From a virus, in the IMG/VR virus record IMGVR_UViG_3300048838_000785, positions 1-41,076 of that record: 41,076 nucleotides of DNA; one strand, given 5' to 3'. Shown in pieces: positions 14,860 through 22,194 of this stretch. Both the position numbers and the translations under genes were made by a program. Position 1 is the first letter of the stretch, and the number at the start of each line of letters is the position of its first letter. The notes beneath the pieces were generated by a model. It saw only the letters and a program-made list of their open reading frames with translations, was not told where the DNA came from and ran no database searches.

Positions 14860-16162
14860 CTTCTTCTTGCTCCTGCGGTTCTTCCTGCGGCCTGTTCATC
14901 ATGGCGTCAACTTGCGCTTGAATCTGCGCTTTACGCTCTGCTTCCTGCGCTTCAAGCTCTTTACTCATGCGCGGATCCCATCCGGGGATGCGATCTTGCA
15001 CCATTGATTTCGGAATCATACCGCCATCATAGAGAGGCAGCCATACTTCCACAAGTTCCTTGAGCTGATGACTCGTATTCTGCGCAAGCTGCACGTCCAC
15101 ACGGGATATATCAAGCGTCGGGTCCACCATCGCCATCGATTTCTCAAGAATTTCGTATATTGCGGCAACCCATAAATCGCGGGTTGCGTTTTGAACCGCC
15201 TTCGCCTCCCGCAACTCTTCAGCCGTTGACCGGTTGGACATTTCCGATGCGTAGCCAAGAAGATGAATTCCAATCCCTGTATAACCTGAGATAGCCCGAG
15301 ACAGTGCTGTAATTTCGCGCTCGATCGACTGCTGACCATTGCCAGTGGGCTCCGGGAAATACGCTTTTGCCGCCGCTGCAATTTCTTCACCCGGTTCAAT
15401 CCCTCCCGCTGCTTGTTTTGCGGTGAGCCATTCTATGATTTGCGCTGCGGTGTCCGCGTCGCTCGCTTCAAAGTGCCGCCCGAGTGTGCCCCAAAGGCTG
15501 TTCATTGCTCGCCAATCAGCAAAGGCAATTTCGATTGAAGCGCAGGACGTAAGAACCGGTGCGATCGGCGGAGTGGGGTATTCAGCAAGAGCCTCATGTG
15601 TCCCCGCGCTGCCAATATCTTCGAGCGAGACGTAAATAAAACCGTTCTTGTCAAGCAGCGGCACCGCGCTCTGTGCGCCCCGGACAAAAAATTCGATACG
15701 CTCGATTTCGGTAAAATTATCTTTGTTCAAATAGATCCGGTACCGCCAATCGTGCCACCGCAGATATTGAAGCTTTACAGTATCTGCGCCCTTATACCGG
15801 TGTTTCTTCGGAACGAGCAACACTTGGCCCTCAAGCTCACCGCCCCGGACGATCTTTGTCAGAAACGGCCCGTCAAGCGTGTTGACTTTCAAAAAAGTAT
15901 CAATGAAATCTTGCTCTTTTTTACGATCAGCTCTGATGCTTGCGCCATTCCCGCAAAGCGTTCCGACCTGATGGGCAAGAATGGTCCGCAAGATCAATCC
16001 GCCAAACTGCTCCTGCATTTTGAACATCCGCCATGCGGTGTCGACCTGCCCTTGAAAGTTCGTGTATTGATTGCCTCGATTGCTTATGCGACGGAACCCT
16101 TCCGGCCCGGTGCGGATGTCCTGAGTAGCGGCGATAACCTGTTTTCTCGCTCTACCCGCCAC
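14840..16162 (-). CDS. Portal protein
   Basis: 440 aa, immediately downstream of the large terminase, overlapping it by 11 bases with a GTG start. The pattern fits dodecameric portals: an N-terminal helical arm, a central region with ILRTILAHQVGTLCGNGASI and KKEQDFIDTF, a beta-rich wing (GQVLLVPKKHR), and the long helical clip/crown region with IEREITALSRAISGYTGI and LLGYASEMSNRSTAEELREA. The segment just before the end is Gln/Glu-rich (NRPQEEPQEQEE). Size and order are typical. Confidence 0.85.
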   Translation of the reverse strand: MAGRARKQVIAATQDIRTGPEGFRRISNRGNQYTNFQGQVDTAWRMFKMQEQFGGLILRTILAHQVGTLCGNGASIRADRKKEQDFIDTFLKVNTLDGPFLTKIVRGGELEGQVLLVPKKHRYKGADTVKLQYLRWHDWRYRIYLNKDNFTEIERIEFFVRGAQSAVPLLDKNGFIYVSLEDIGSAGTHEALAEYPTPPIAPVLTSCASIEIAFADWRAMNSLWGTLGRHFEASDADTAAQIIEWLTAKQAAGGIEPGEEIAAAAKAYFPEPTGNGQQSIEREITALSRAISGYTGIGIHLLGYASEMSNRSTAEELREAKAVQNATRDLWVAAIYEILEKSMAMVDPTLDISRVDVQLAQNTSHQLKELVEVWLPLYDGGMIPKSMVQDRIPGWDPRMSKELEAQEAERKAQIQAQVDAMMNRPQEEPQEQEEDGNDTN

Positions 16163-17447
16163 GCTTACCCACCGTTGCCACCGCTCGTTTATTCGCGGTT
16201 ACTCGTTTTGCAAAATATCTCAGGGCGTCCATGCAGTGGTCGTTTTCTTTGACCGGCTTCTCGTCGCGGTCGTCCCCGTGCTTTTCTGCCGGGTAGCGGT
16301 AGCCCATAGCCTCGTTTCGGGTATGCTGACAGGTCGCAAATATGCGTAACTTCGTGCCTCTTTTAGCTCCGATCAAGTCGCGCACCGATTGCACCCCTGA
16401 CTTGATGTCCTTGTCTGCCGCGAGTGTCCGAAGGCCCTGCTGAGCCATAGTTGCCCGGTCGCCCGCATCATGGTCCGCCACGATCCACTCCAGAGCCAGG
16501 CTACCGGAGAGGTACTCAGGTTTTCGTTTCTTGAGTGCCTGGCAATTTTCAAGAGCGGTCCTCCCAACAGATCGATATTCGTCGATCAAATAATACGTCT
16601 CATTGGCCCGGTCAAGCGCAAAAAGTAAAAATACAAAAGGGTTCGTAAACCCAAAGTCGGCCGCCGCGAACAGATCCCATCCGGTGACAGGGAAGGGCTC
16701 AACGACGGCCTGCTCAAAATCAGGATATACGAGCCCCTCAGATCCTACCCATAGCCCTTTGACCAACCGATCATAGGCAACTCCGGTCAACGACTCAAGA
16801 ACCTGACGGCCTCTGTCAGATAGCCGATCGTTGTCAGTCGGGAGCCACGGACCCCGCCGAAACAGAGATTTTGCGTGCTTGACCTGCTCGCCTGATTCCG
16901 GGTCTTCATGCTGCAAAAAATAGCGGTGGATCCAGTGGTATTGATTGGCCGGGTTGCAATCGACTACGATTTTCGGGTCAAGCCGGCCAGCCGCATCGTC
17001 AACCGCCCTCGTTTTTACTGCCTGGTACGTGGCGTAAGGAACCTGTGTGGCCTCGTTGATAAAGACCGTCGAGAATTGCGTGCCCATGATTTTCTCGATT
17101 CGCTCCGGTTGGTCGAGGGCAAGGCCCCATATTTCAGAGCCGCCGATTTCGAGCAGCAGGGGTTTGCGGCTGTGCTTGATTCGCACTCCGGGGCAGTATT
17201 CCCGAATTGCGGGCAGGAGTGTTTGGGACCAGAGCGAATAGGCAAGATGGTTTTCCCGCAGGCGTGTCACCAGGTGTTTAGAACCCGGTGCTTGAATCGC
17301 TCGCTGAATAATAGCCACGACATTGACCCAAGTCTTGCCGGAGCGGGCAGCGCCGTCATGACATATTTCAAAGATCGACGGGTCGCGCCATTCGCCGCGC
17401 AGGGCGTCTTTCTGTTTTGCGTTCAGGTGCGGGGTACTGATTTCTAT
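16152..17447 (-). CDS. terL: Terminase large subunit, non-canonical start
   Basis: The ATPase P-loop GAARSGKT lies at 17354-17331, upstream of the first in-frame GTG (17318), so the protein must begin earlier. The frame opens after a TAA at 17471-17469, and no ATG, GTG or TTG precedes the P-loop. Candidates are ATA at 17447 (431 aa), ATC at 17441 and CTG at 17426; an AAAAGGAT stretch precedes the first two. Other motifs: the Walker B-like FSTVFINEATQ, and nuclease aspartates in AAADFGFTNPF, VADHDAGDRA and ENDHCMDALRYF. The protein cuts and pumps DNA into proheads. The exact start is uncertain. Confidence 0.88.
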   Translation of the reverse strand: MEISTPHLNAKQKDALRGEWRDPSIFEICHDGAARSGKTWVNVVAIIQRAIQAPGSKHLVTRLRENHLAYSLWSQTLLPAIREYCPGVRIKHSRKPLLLEIGGSEIWGLALDQPERIEKIMGTQFSTVFINEATQVPYATYQAVKTRAVDDAAGRLDPKIVVDCNPANQYHWIHRYFLQHEDPESGEQVKHAKSLFRRGPWLPTDNDRLSDRGRQVLESLTGVAYDRLVKGLWVGSEGLVYPDFEQAVVEPFPVTGWDLFAAADFGFTNPFVFLLFALDRANETYYLIDEYRSVGRTALENCQALKKRKPEYLSGSLALEWIVADHDAGDRATMAQQGLRTLAADKDIKSGVQSVRDLIGAKRGTKLRIFATCQHTRNEAMGYRYPAEKHGDDRDEKPVKENDHCMDALRYFAKRVTANKRAVATVGKRGG

Positions 17448-17458
17448 AGATCCTTTTC

Positions 17459-17851
17459 TTACGAGTCCTTAACCATCCCCGGAATCAGGAACATGGTAGG
17501 CTCATCAGATGTCGTCTCGACTCGCTGAGTGGGCCGGCCAAGAAGCCGATCATAGAAACGGTGCAGCTCTGAGAGGTCGCCGCTCTTGATGCCCTTGATT
17601 ATCGCGCTGGCCATCATAACCTTGACTGCCGGTTGTCCGGGTGACTGCATGTAACTCTGTAGAGCGGGCAAATCGAGCGACTTGATTTCTTCCCACGTTT
17701 CCGCAATCTCCCGTCGCGAGGCCTCACGAGCTTTTCTTTCGATTTCGCTCAGCGGATTTCTGCCGGGGCCCGGGACCATAACACGAGTTCCGCCATTGCC
17801 CGCAACCGATGCAGGACGCTGCTTTTTCTTAACGACTTTCTCTTTTTTCAT
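17459..17851 (-). CDS. terS: Terminase small subunit (probable)
   Basis: 130 aa from the ATG at 17851, overlapping the previous stop (ATGA). A basic Lys-rich N-terminus (MKKEKVVKKKQRP) and the GRNPLSEIERKAREASRREIAE helix are followed by a helical core (AVKVMMASAIIKGIKSGDLSELHRFYDRLLGRPTQ) typical of DNA-recognition subunits, including the conserved DRLLGRP ending. It directly precedes the large subunit. Assignment is by order and core pattern. Confidence 0.78.
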   Translation of the reverse strand: MKKEKVVKKKQRPASVAGNGGTRVMVPGPGRNPLSEIERKAREASRREIAETWEEIKSLDLPALQSYMQSPGQPAVKVMMASAIIKGIKSGDLSELHRFYDRLLGRPTQRVETTSDEPTMFLIPGMVKDS

Positions 17852-19161
17852 TGCGGGAACTCCTTTCCGGTCTGTGCGTGCTTCGCACGTTTTCCGGTGA
17901 ATTGCTGCCACCGTTTTATTATAACGTCACAGTAAGCAGGGCTTATCTCAATGGCACGCGCTTTCCGACCTGTCTGTTCAGCGGCGATAATACAAGTGCC
18001 CGAGCCCGCGAATGGATCGAGCACAATATCGCCGGCCTCAGAGCTGTTCAAAAACGCGTTCTCGTAGAGCGCCACGGGTTTCATGGTCGGGTGCTCTGGC
18101 GACGCCTGCGGCTTGTTGACCGGCCACACAGAAGTCTGGAAGGCCCCTGCTCGGATGCGCTTGTGTGTCTTGACCCAGGTGAACAAGATCGGTTCGTGCT
18201 GGTAGTCATAGTCGAGGCGGCCCATTGAGAACGTCGGTGATGACTTAACCCAGATAAGAACGTGCCGCACCGGAAGACCGGCGTCCCGCATCATCATCGT
18301 CATCATCATTCCGAGTTCGCCGCCTTGCGGGGCCGTCAGGTAAACCGCGCAATCGTTTGCCATCCCAATCTCCCGAGCATTTATAAACGCGGCCCGCAGG
18401 ATAAGTTCCAGATCCTCAGGAGCCAGATCATCGGACTCTATATCGGTTAAATTCCGTCCAGAAGGCTGGACGGAATTTAGCATCCTGTTCTTCGCGCCTA
18501 CAGAAACTCCGTAGGGCGGATCGGTAAAAACGCATGTAGCCCGCTCCCCGCCCATCAGAGTCTCGAAACTCTCTGGCTTTGTCGAATCGCCGCACAAAAG
18601 GCGGTGCTCGCCTAAAAGCCACACGTCGCCCGGTTTGGTGACCGGCTTTTTCGGAGGTTCCGGAACGCTTTCTTCAACTACATCTACGTTCTCACCCGCC
18701 GCGCTGCTATGGGCGGGCGGCGAGCCTGCGCCAATCTCCCCTAAATCGAAAGTCGGAATATCGATCTCAAGTCGAAAATCCGCGAGGGGGATCTTCATAT
18801 CCTCAAGATAGTTTAACAGGTTACCGGGCTGAATATCGGCGTATTGCGACATGAACACGACCGACAGCCGCACAGCCTCTTTCTTACTTTTCGCGTTCAC
18901 CCAGACAGCGGGTAATTCGTCAGGAACCGGGTGCCCCTCAGCTTTCAACTCGCGCAATACGTCTTCGCGGTGGCATCCGTCAAGCAGCCAATCCGTTTTC
19001 CCATCGTTCCATACATGAAATGGCGACGCGAAACCGTTTTTCAGAAGCGACCGTTTCAATTTCTGCCGTTGTTCCGGGCTCTGCGCTTTTAGATCGCGGG
19101 GCTGGAGCCATCTACATTGCGTCCAGTCAATCAAGCCCTGTTTTAATATCCGGGTATCCAC
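17848..19161 (-). CDS. ParB-like domain fused to a beta-class DNA methyltransferase
   Basis: 437 aa. The N-terminal 150 residues are a ParB/Srx-like domain (SLLKNGFASPFHVW, then LLDGCHREDVLREL). The C-terminal part is an N6-adenine or N4-cytosine methyltransferase of circularly permuted (beta) order: DPPYG near residue 212 first and DPFAGSGT near 380 last. Such fusions are common upstream of phage terminases and probably methylate phage DNA to block host restriction or mark packaging sites. GTG start overlaps the previous stop by one base (TAGTG). Confidence 0.9.
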   Translation of the reverse strand: MDTRILKQGLIDWTQCRWLQPRDLKAQSPEQRQKLKRSLLKNGFASPFHVWNDGKTDWLLDGCHREDVLRELKAEGHPVPDELPAVWVNAKSKKEAVRLSVVFMSQYADIQPGNLLNYLEDMKIPLADFRLEIDIPTFDLGEIGAGSPPAHSSAAGENVDVVEESVPEPPKKPVTKPGDVWLLGEHRLLCGDSTKPESFETLMGGERATCVFTDPPYGVSVGAKNRMLNSVQPSGRNLTDIESDDLAPEDLELILRAAFINAREIGMANDCAVYLTAPQGGELGMMMTMMMRDAGLPVRHVLIWVKSSPTFSMGRLDYDYQHEPILFTWVKTHKRIRAGAFQTSVWPVNKPQASPEHPTMKPVALYENAFLNSSEAGDIVLDPFAGSGTCIIAAEQTGRKARAIEISPAYCDVIIKRWQQFTGKRAKHAQTGKEFPQ

Positions 19162-19739
19162 TATTCCACCAACCGCATCCCTGAAACATACACTCCGAGG
19201 CCGTCATTCTCGCCTACCAGAGCTAAGCCAAGTTTATCGAGCACTTCGGCATTTGTCCAGTCATGTTTATGCGCTTCGTGCGGGTTGGCCGCCTCAAAAT
19301 CGGGGTTCTGATGGTAGTGCTTACCGCCTCCCGACTCGTTCGGGATTGAGGCAATGACTGTCTTATACTCCCGCCGTAAATTACCGATCAAACGAATTGC
19401 TTGCTCCTGCTCTAAATGTTCGAGAACATCGATAAAAAGAAAAGCGTCTGCAAATATATACTGCTTCTCAATATCCGCACACGTTTTGATCTCATAAGTC
19501 CCGCCGCAATCATTGAGGTATTCAATATGCACGTCCACACCGATCAAGAACAGATCCGGGCGAACAGTGCGAATCAGACGGCCAAAAGTCCCGCGCCCGC
19601 AACCCATATCGGCCACGTGGGATCTGTGGGGTATCTCCATGATAAGCGGGCGGATCAGAGGCCATGATTTGTCGGGCCTGCTGCGCCCTCCCTGTAGCGT
19701 AAGGGCCTGCTCTATTATTTTTCGTTCGGTCTCAGTCAT
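19161..19739 (-). CDS. Class I SAM-dependent methyltransferase
   Basis: 192 aa. Motif I VADMGCGRGTFGRLI, then LFLIGVDVHIEYLND, FADAFLFIDVLEHLEQEQA (motif for a carboxylate plus DVLEHL) and a final strand KTVIASIPNESGGG. The fold is complete. It has no DPPY motif, so small-molecule, sugar or protein methylation is more likely than DNA. It overlaps neighbours by 1-4 bases and lies beside the ParB-methyltransferase. Substrate unknown. Confidence 0.82.
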   Translation of the reverse strand: MTETERKIIEQALTLQGGRSRPDKSWPLIRPLIMEIPHRSHVADMGCGRGTFGRLIRTVRPDLFLIGVDVHIEYLNDCGGTYEIKTCADIEKQYIFADAFLFIDVLEHLEQEQAIRLIGNLRREYKTVIASIPNESGGGKHYHQNPDFEAANPHEAHKHDWTNAEVLDKLGLALVGENDGLGVYVSGMRLVE

Positions 19740-19942
19740 TCTCTTTTCTTCCCGTCCAGTTCCACAGCAAATTCATTTACCCACTCGGTAGCCTCTCCGA
19801 CAAGGCCTCGATCTTCAAGCATAGTCGCCACAGCCGCCGCATACCGAACCACTCGTTTCAGCCCTTCCGGCTCAAGCAGCATGAGCGAGAAAGCCGCGAC
19901 GTTCTGCTGAAAAAGCTGTTCTTTAGTCCTTTCTTTATTCAT
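19736..19942 (-). CDS. Small helical protein, unknown
   Basis: 68 aa from the ATG at 19942, coupled to the upstream nuclease gene (ATGA). A mainly helical product with LFQQNVAAFSLMLLEPEGLKR and RYAAAVATMLEDRG. No family recognised. Its start was chosen because it overlaps the upstream stop and avoids a longer Gly-rich extension. Confidence 0.65.
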   Translation of the reverse strand: MNKERTKEQLFQQNVAAFSLMLLEPEGLKRVVRYAAAVATMLEDRGLVGEATEWVNEFAVELDGKKRE

Positions 19943-20238
19943 TCCAATCCCTCCACCAATCCGCGCCAATCGTTATCCACCCGGACAATCAAATAAGATC
20001 CGGCGAGCCCGCGCTGCTCGAATTCCGCCGCCATGCGCTCCTGTGATTTGGTAACCCGGCCTTCTGCTGTTTTCAACTCAAAACCGAAAAACCGCCCGCC
20101 GGGTGAGCAGGCGATTATGTCCGGCGTACCCGGTATATACCGCGATCCGGGGGCTACGTTTGAGTTCTGCGGAAACGATAGCCATCCCCGCTCGATAAGA
20201 AGCGCGTGAAAGACTTTCAGGAATTTAGTTTCGTTCAT
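19939..20238 (-). CDS. VRR-NUC family nuclease
   Basis: 99 aa. The VRR-NUC (PD-(D/E)XK) signature is complete: SRYIPGTPDIIAC with the catalytic Asp, then GFELKTAEGRVTKSQ with E-x-K and a basic helix, followed by AEFEQRG and a YLIVR strand. Related phage proteins act on branched DNA, possibly resolving junctions before packaging. It ends by overlapping the small helical gene and starts next to the stop of the upstream gene. Confidence 0.88.
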   Translation of the reverse strand: MNETKFLKVFHALLIERGWLSFPQNSNVAPGSRYIPGTPDIIACSPGGRFFGFELKTAEGRVTKSQERMAAEFEQRGLAGSYLIVRVDNDWRGLVEGLE

Positions 20239-20462
20239 TGCTGCTGTTCCAGACTCTGCGGGTTTTCATTTCCCGTCCCCGAAGGCCAACTGAATTGAAG
20301 ATGCGTCCGATCTACGATTTCACCTTTTCGCAGTAGAGCTATGTTTATATTGCCTGCAAACATCCCGAGTGACCACCCTCCGTCGTTCATGAGTAGTTGC
20401 GCCTGCACAAAATTGCCTGCTTTCATTAAAGAATCGTAGTCACTGAACTTTTCTGGCTCCAT
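20235..20462 (-). CDS. Small protein of unknown function
   Basis: 75 aa from the ATG at 20462. The product has SLMKAGNFVQAQLLMNDGG and a beta segment with NINIALLRKGEIVDRTHLQF. A much longer upstream extension (to 20621) would overlap the HTH gene by 140 bases and reads as basic low-complexity, so I took the shorter start. It overlaps the VRR-NUC start. No family recognised and the ribosome site is weak. Confidence 0.6.
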   Translation of the reverse strand: MEPEKFSDYDSLMKAGNFVQAQLLMNDGGWSLGMFAGNINIALLRKGEIVDRTHLQFSWPSGTGNENPQSLEQQQ

Positions 20463-20478
20463 GTATCGCCTGAGCGCG

Positions 20479-20772
20479 TCATGAATCCACGCTGCTCGCT
20501 TTCCCCGCGCTTTTCTTTTTTCTGACCGGGTTCTTAACCGGAGTCGTTCGGGGCCGGCCCTGCCGTGCTTTGTCCGGTATTTTTGACCAATCGACACGCA
20601 GCAACCGCCGCAGGCTGACAATTGATAGATTCCCGCCCTCAGTTAACCACCGCCACACAGCCGGCTGGCCAATCCCTGTTTGTCGGGATGCCTCCGCTGC
20701 CCCTACCCGCTCAAGCTGCTTGCGCAGGCCGGTTATCAGGCTGTTTAAAGTCTCTTCTGCTGTTTTTGCCAT
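20479..20772 (-). CDS. Cro/CI-like helix-turn-helix regulator
   Basis: 97 aa from the ATG at 20772. GAAEASRQTGIGQPAVWRWL at about 25-44 is a clear helix-turn-helix, with LSIVSLRRLLRVD after it and a basic tail (RQGRPRTTPVKNPVRKKK). A phage regulator controlling the control region just upstream, or its own late-type operon, is likely. No Shine-Dalgarno sequence precedes the ATG; a promoter sits so that transcription should start at the ATG. An in-frame TTG at 20805 lies inside the -35 box and is unlikely. Confidence 0.75.
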   Translation of the reverse strand: MAKTAEETLNSLITGLRKQLERVGAAEASRQTGIGQPAVWRWLTEGGNLSIVSLRRLLRVDWSKIPDKARQGRPRTTPVKNPVRKKKSAGKASSVDS

Positions 20773-20778
20773 GCGGCC

Positions 20779-20805
20779 ATTATTCCAGACCGCGAGAACT
20801 GTCAA
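20779..20805 (-). promoter_or_regulatory. Sigma70-like promoter for the HTH gene (leaderless candidate)
   Basis: On the minus strand a perfect TTGACA (20805-20800) is followed after 15 bases by AATAAT (20784-20779). The ATG begins 7 bases past the -10 box, exactly where transcription should start. There is no ribosome-binding site. The spacer is a little short, so the -10 assignment is tentative. Confidence 0.5.
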
Positions 20806-20901
20806 TAGGAAAAAAATAATTCAGAGCATATTTCAGAAAAACCGCAAAACTCTTAAGTAGTGCTTTTCCGCTCACTATAGAAGAAACCGCTTTTTTGCCG
20901 T

Positions 20902-21035
20902 TATTAAGTATTACCTGAGACACCTTGTGACAGCACTAAACGCTTGATAGCTGGAGCATGGATTTTGCGCAGGTTTGGCGATTCCAGGCCTTCTAAAACT
21001 AAAATTTCTTAACTTGTGACACCCTGTGCCAGCAC
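20902..21035 (-). repeat. Left arm of inverted repeat family (two units)
   Basis: Two units in minus orientation. Unit 1 at 20902-20936 carries GGTGTCTCAGGTAATACTTA when read on the minus strand; unit 2 at 21013-21035 reads GTGCTGGCACAGGGTGTCAC. Both match the plus-oriented units of the right arm. Together with the right arm they form a nested inverted array. Confidence 0.8.
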
Positions 21036-21220
21036 TATACGGATGTTTTTTCGCCGAATCTCCCGCACAGGATGGCCAGAATCCCGAAAACGCGGTCTTA
21101 CGTAGGTATAAAGTAGCAAAAATCATTTTTAGGAAATCAGATGTCTAACACTGTTTACCAGAATTTGCTAAAACTTACAAGATAGTATATATTTAATTCA
21201 GTTTCCGGTATGAGAATGGG

Positions 21221-21458
21221 GGTGGCACAGTAGGTGTCACAAAACAGAGGTTCTGGAACCTGCGGTAATTTCTCCGGGGAAACGATGCAAAACAGGTGGC
21301 ACAGGGTGTCTCAGGTAGTACTTAATATCGCTGATCGGTGGTTTACGCTGTCAATCGGGCGATTCTAAGGCCTCCAGAAAATTTTTAAACTCACAATTCA
21401 GGTGGCACAGAGGTGGCACAGAGGTGGCACAGGGTGTCTCAGGTATTACTTAATATCG
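21221..21458 (+). repeat. Right arm of inverted repeat family, with tandem GGTGGCACAG iterons
   Basis: Units at 21221-21243, 21295-21330 and 21401-21458. The second and third share a 36-base block with one mismatch, built from GGTGGCACAG, GGTGTCTCAGGTA and ACTTAATATCG. Before the last block, GGTGGCACAG occurs three times at 11-bp spacing (21401, 21412, 21423). The spacing of one helical turn suggests cooperative protein binding. Confidence 0.85.
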
Positions 21459-21638
21459 GCTATTCCGCATTCCAGCCGGGCCTACAGGCTGTTTCTATGC
21501 ATTTTAGCAACTGCACCAAAATGAGTCACTTCCTTAAACTTGTTAAACTAAAAAATCGGGCTTTCGCACGTATTTTACAACTAATCGGCCTAAAATGCGT
21601 AGAAATGGCGATTAGCCGGCAAGTAAAGCCCCACGCTG

Positions 21639-21666
21639 ACACCGTGTCATTAAGTAATCACGGTGT
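21639..21666. repeat. Perfect inverted repeat ACACCGTG...CACGGTGT
   Basis: Eight-base perfect arms at 21639-21646 and 21659-21666 around a 12-base loop that contains TTAAGTAAT, the same core found in the large repeat family. It could be a protein site or a hairpin; there is no T-tract next to it that would make it a terminator. Confidence 0.6.
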
Positions 21667-21704
21667 TAGTTGGGAAACTGTAAAAATTCGCATAGCGTCA
21701 AGCG

Positions 21705-21743
21705 TTTTTTACGCCTTTTTTACGCCTTTTTTACGCCTTTTTT
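21705..21743. repeat. Phased T6 tracts (11-bp tandem repeat ACGCCTTTTTT)
   Basis: T6 tracts at 21705, 21716, 21727 and 21738, with three full copies of ACGCCTTTTTT. Runs of A/T repeated each helical turn bend DNA strongly, a common feature of origins and upstream promoter regions. Confidence 0.8.
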
Positions 21744-21864
21744 ACGGGATTTTGGGAAAAAATTCGATGAAATCCAGCGCCTGTTTCCGTCGTCTGAGGA
21801 GGGCGAGGCCGGATGCGCTGGCCCATTCCGGCAATCAAAGATTGCACGGCCCTCCTTGCTGTCA

Positions 21865-22095
21865 TTAGTCCCGTTCCCGGGGTGGAGTGAACGCTCGCAG
21901 ATGGTTTCTAATGGCTGCTCGCACAGCCGGGAAGTCGACCTCGACTCCGTTACTGTCCAGAATGGTCTCATCCCCATCTCCGAGCCACGCGTATTCCTCT
22001 GTGTTGCCGCTATCGTAGGTCACCTCATACCAATCTCTACGCACTCCATCGGGAGTGTCGGTTTCGATGTATTTTACAGTTTCGATCGTTTCCAT
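21865..22095 (-). CDS. Small acidic protein, unknown
   Basis: 76 aa from the ATG at 22095, with GAGGAGGG about 9 bases upstream. It begins METIETVKYIETDTPDGVRR and contains WYEVTYDSGNTEEYAWLGDGDE, a small beta-sheet-like acidic pattern, ending in a basic helix. It is the last gene before the control region. No family recognised. A possible weak promoter (TTGACT, 19 bases, TATTAG at 22157-22127) lies upstream. Confidence 0.7.
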   Translation of the reverse strand: METIETVKYIETDTPDGVRRDWYEVTYDSGNTEEYAWLGDGDETILDSNGVEVDFPAVRAAIRNHLRAFTPPRERD

Positions 22096-22126
22096 TTTTT
22101 TTGCCCTCCTCAGAGCTTTTATACTT

Positions 22127-22157
22127 CTAATATCGGCACCCCGGCCCAAAAAGTCAA
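22127..22157 (-). promoter_or_regulatory. Possible promoter upstream of the small acidic gene
   Basis: Minus-strand TTGACT (22157-22152) and TATTAG (22132-22127) are separated by 19 bases, longer than ideal. The 99-base gap after the primase-helicase gene is AT-rich and otherwise unexplained. Weak evidence. Confidence 0.3.
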
Positions 22158-22194
22158 GCAAAAAAAAATACGCTTTTAGATTTTTTTTTCCGGC

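Larger units (their letters stand above)
20806..21864. other. Non-coding control region, replication-origin candidate
   Basis: About 1.06 kb without a convincing gene. It contains the repeat family listed separately in inverted arms around an AT-rich core (about 21110-21205, including a TATATATTTAATT stretch), a perfect 8-bp inverted repeat at 21639-21666 and four phased T6 tracts at 21705-21743. Reading frames crossing it start in the repeats and have no ribosome site. A replication origin or main regulatory region is the best reading; no DnaA-type box cluster was seen. Confidence 0.6.

Noticed and set aside
20871-20881. CTCACTATAGA resembles the 3' half of a T7-type RNA polymerase promoter
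   Set aside because: The upstream half does not match, there is only one copy, and no phage RNA polymerase gene is seen. Probably chance.
21731-21865. 44-codon minus frame starting TAATG after the small acidic gene
   Set aside because: Coupling to the upstream stop is possible, but the product ends in the phased T-tracts, has no recognisable fold, and codon use looks random. Left as uncertain.
21413-22179. Plus-strand open frames of 151 and 169 codons over the control region
   Set aside because: They start in the repeats or overlap the minus-strand gene at 21865-22095, have no ribosome site, and their translations look like random low-complexity.
22141-22194. A9 and T9 runs after the primase-helicase gene as a terminator
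   Set aside because: The stem would be only A-T pairs without GC content, so termination is not supported.
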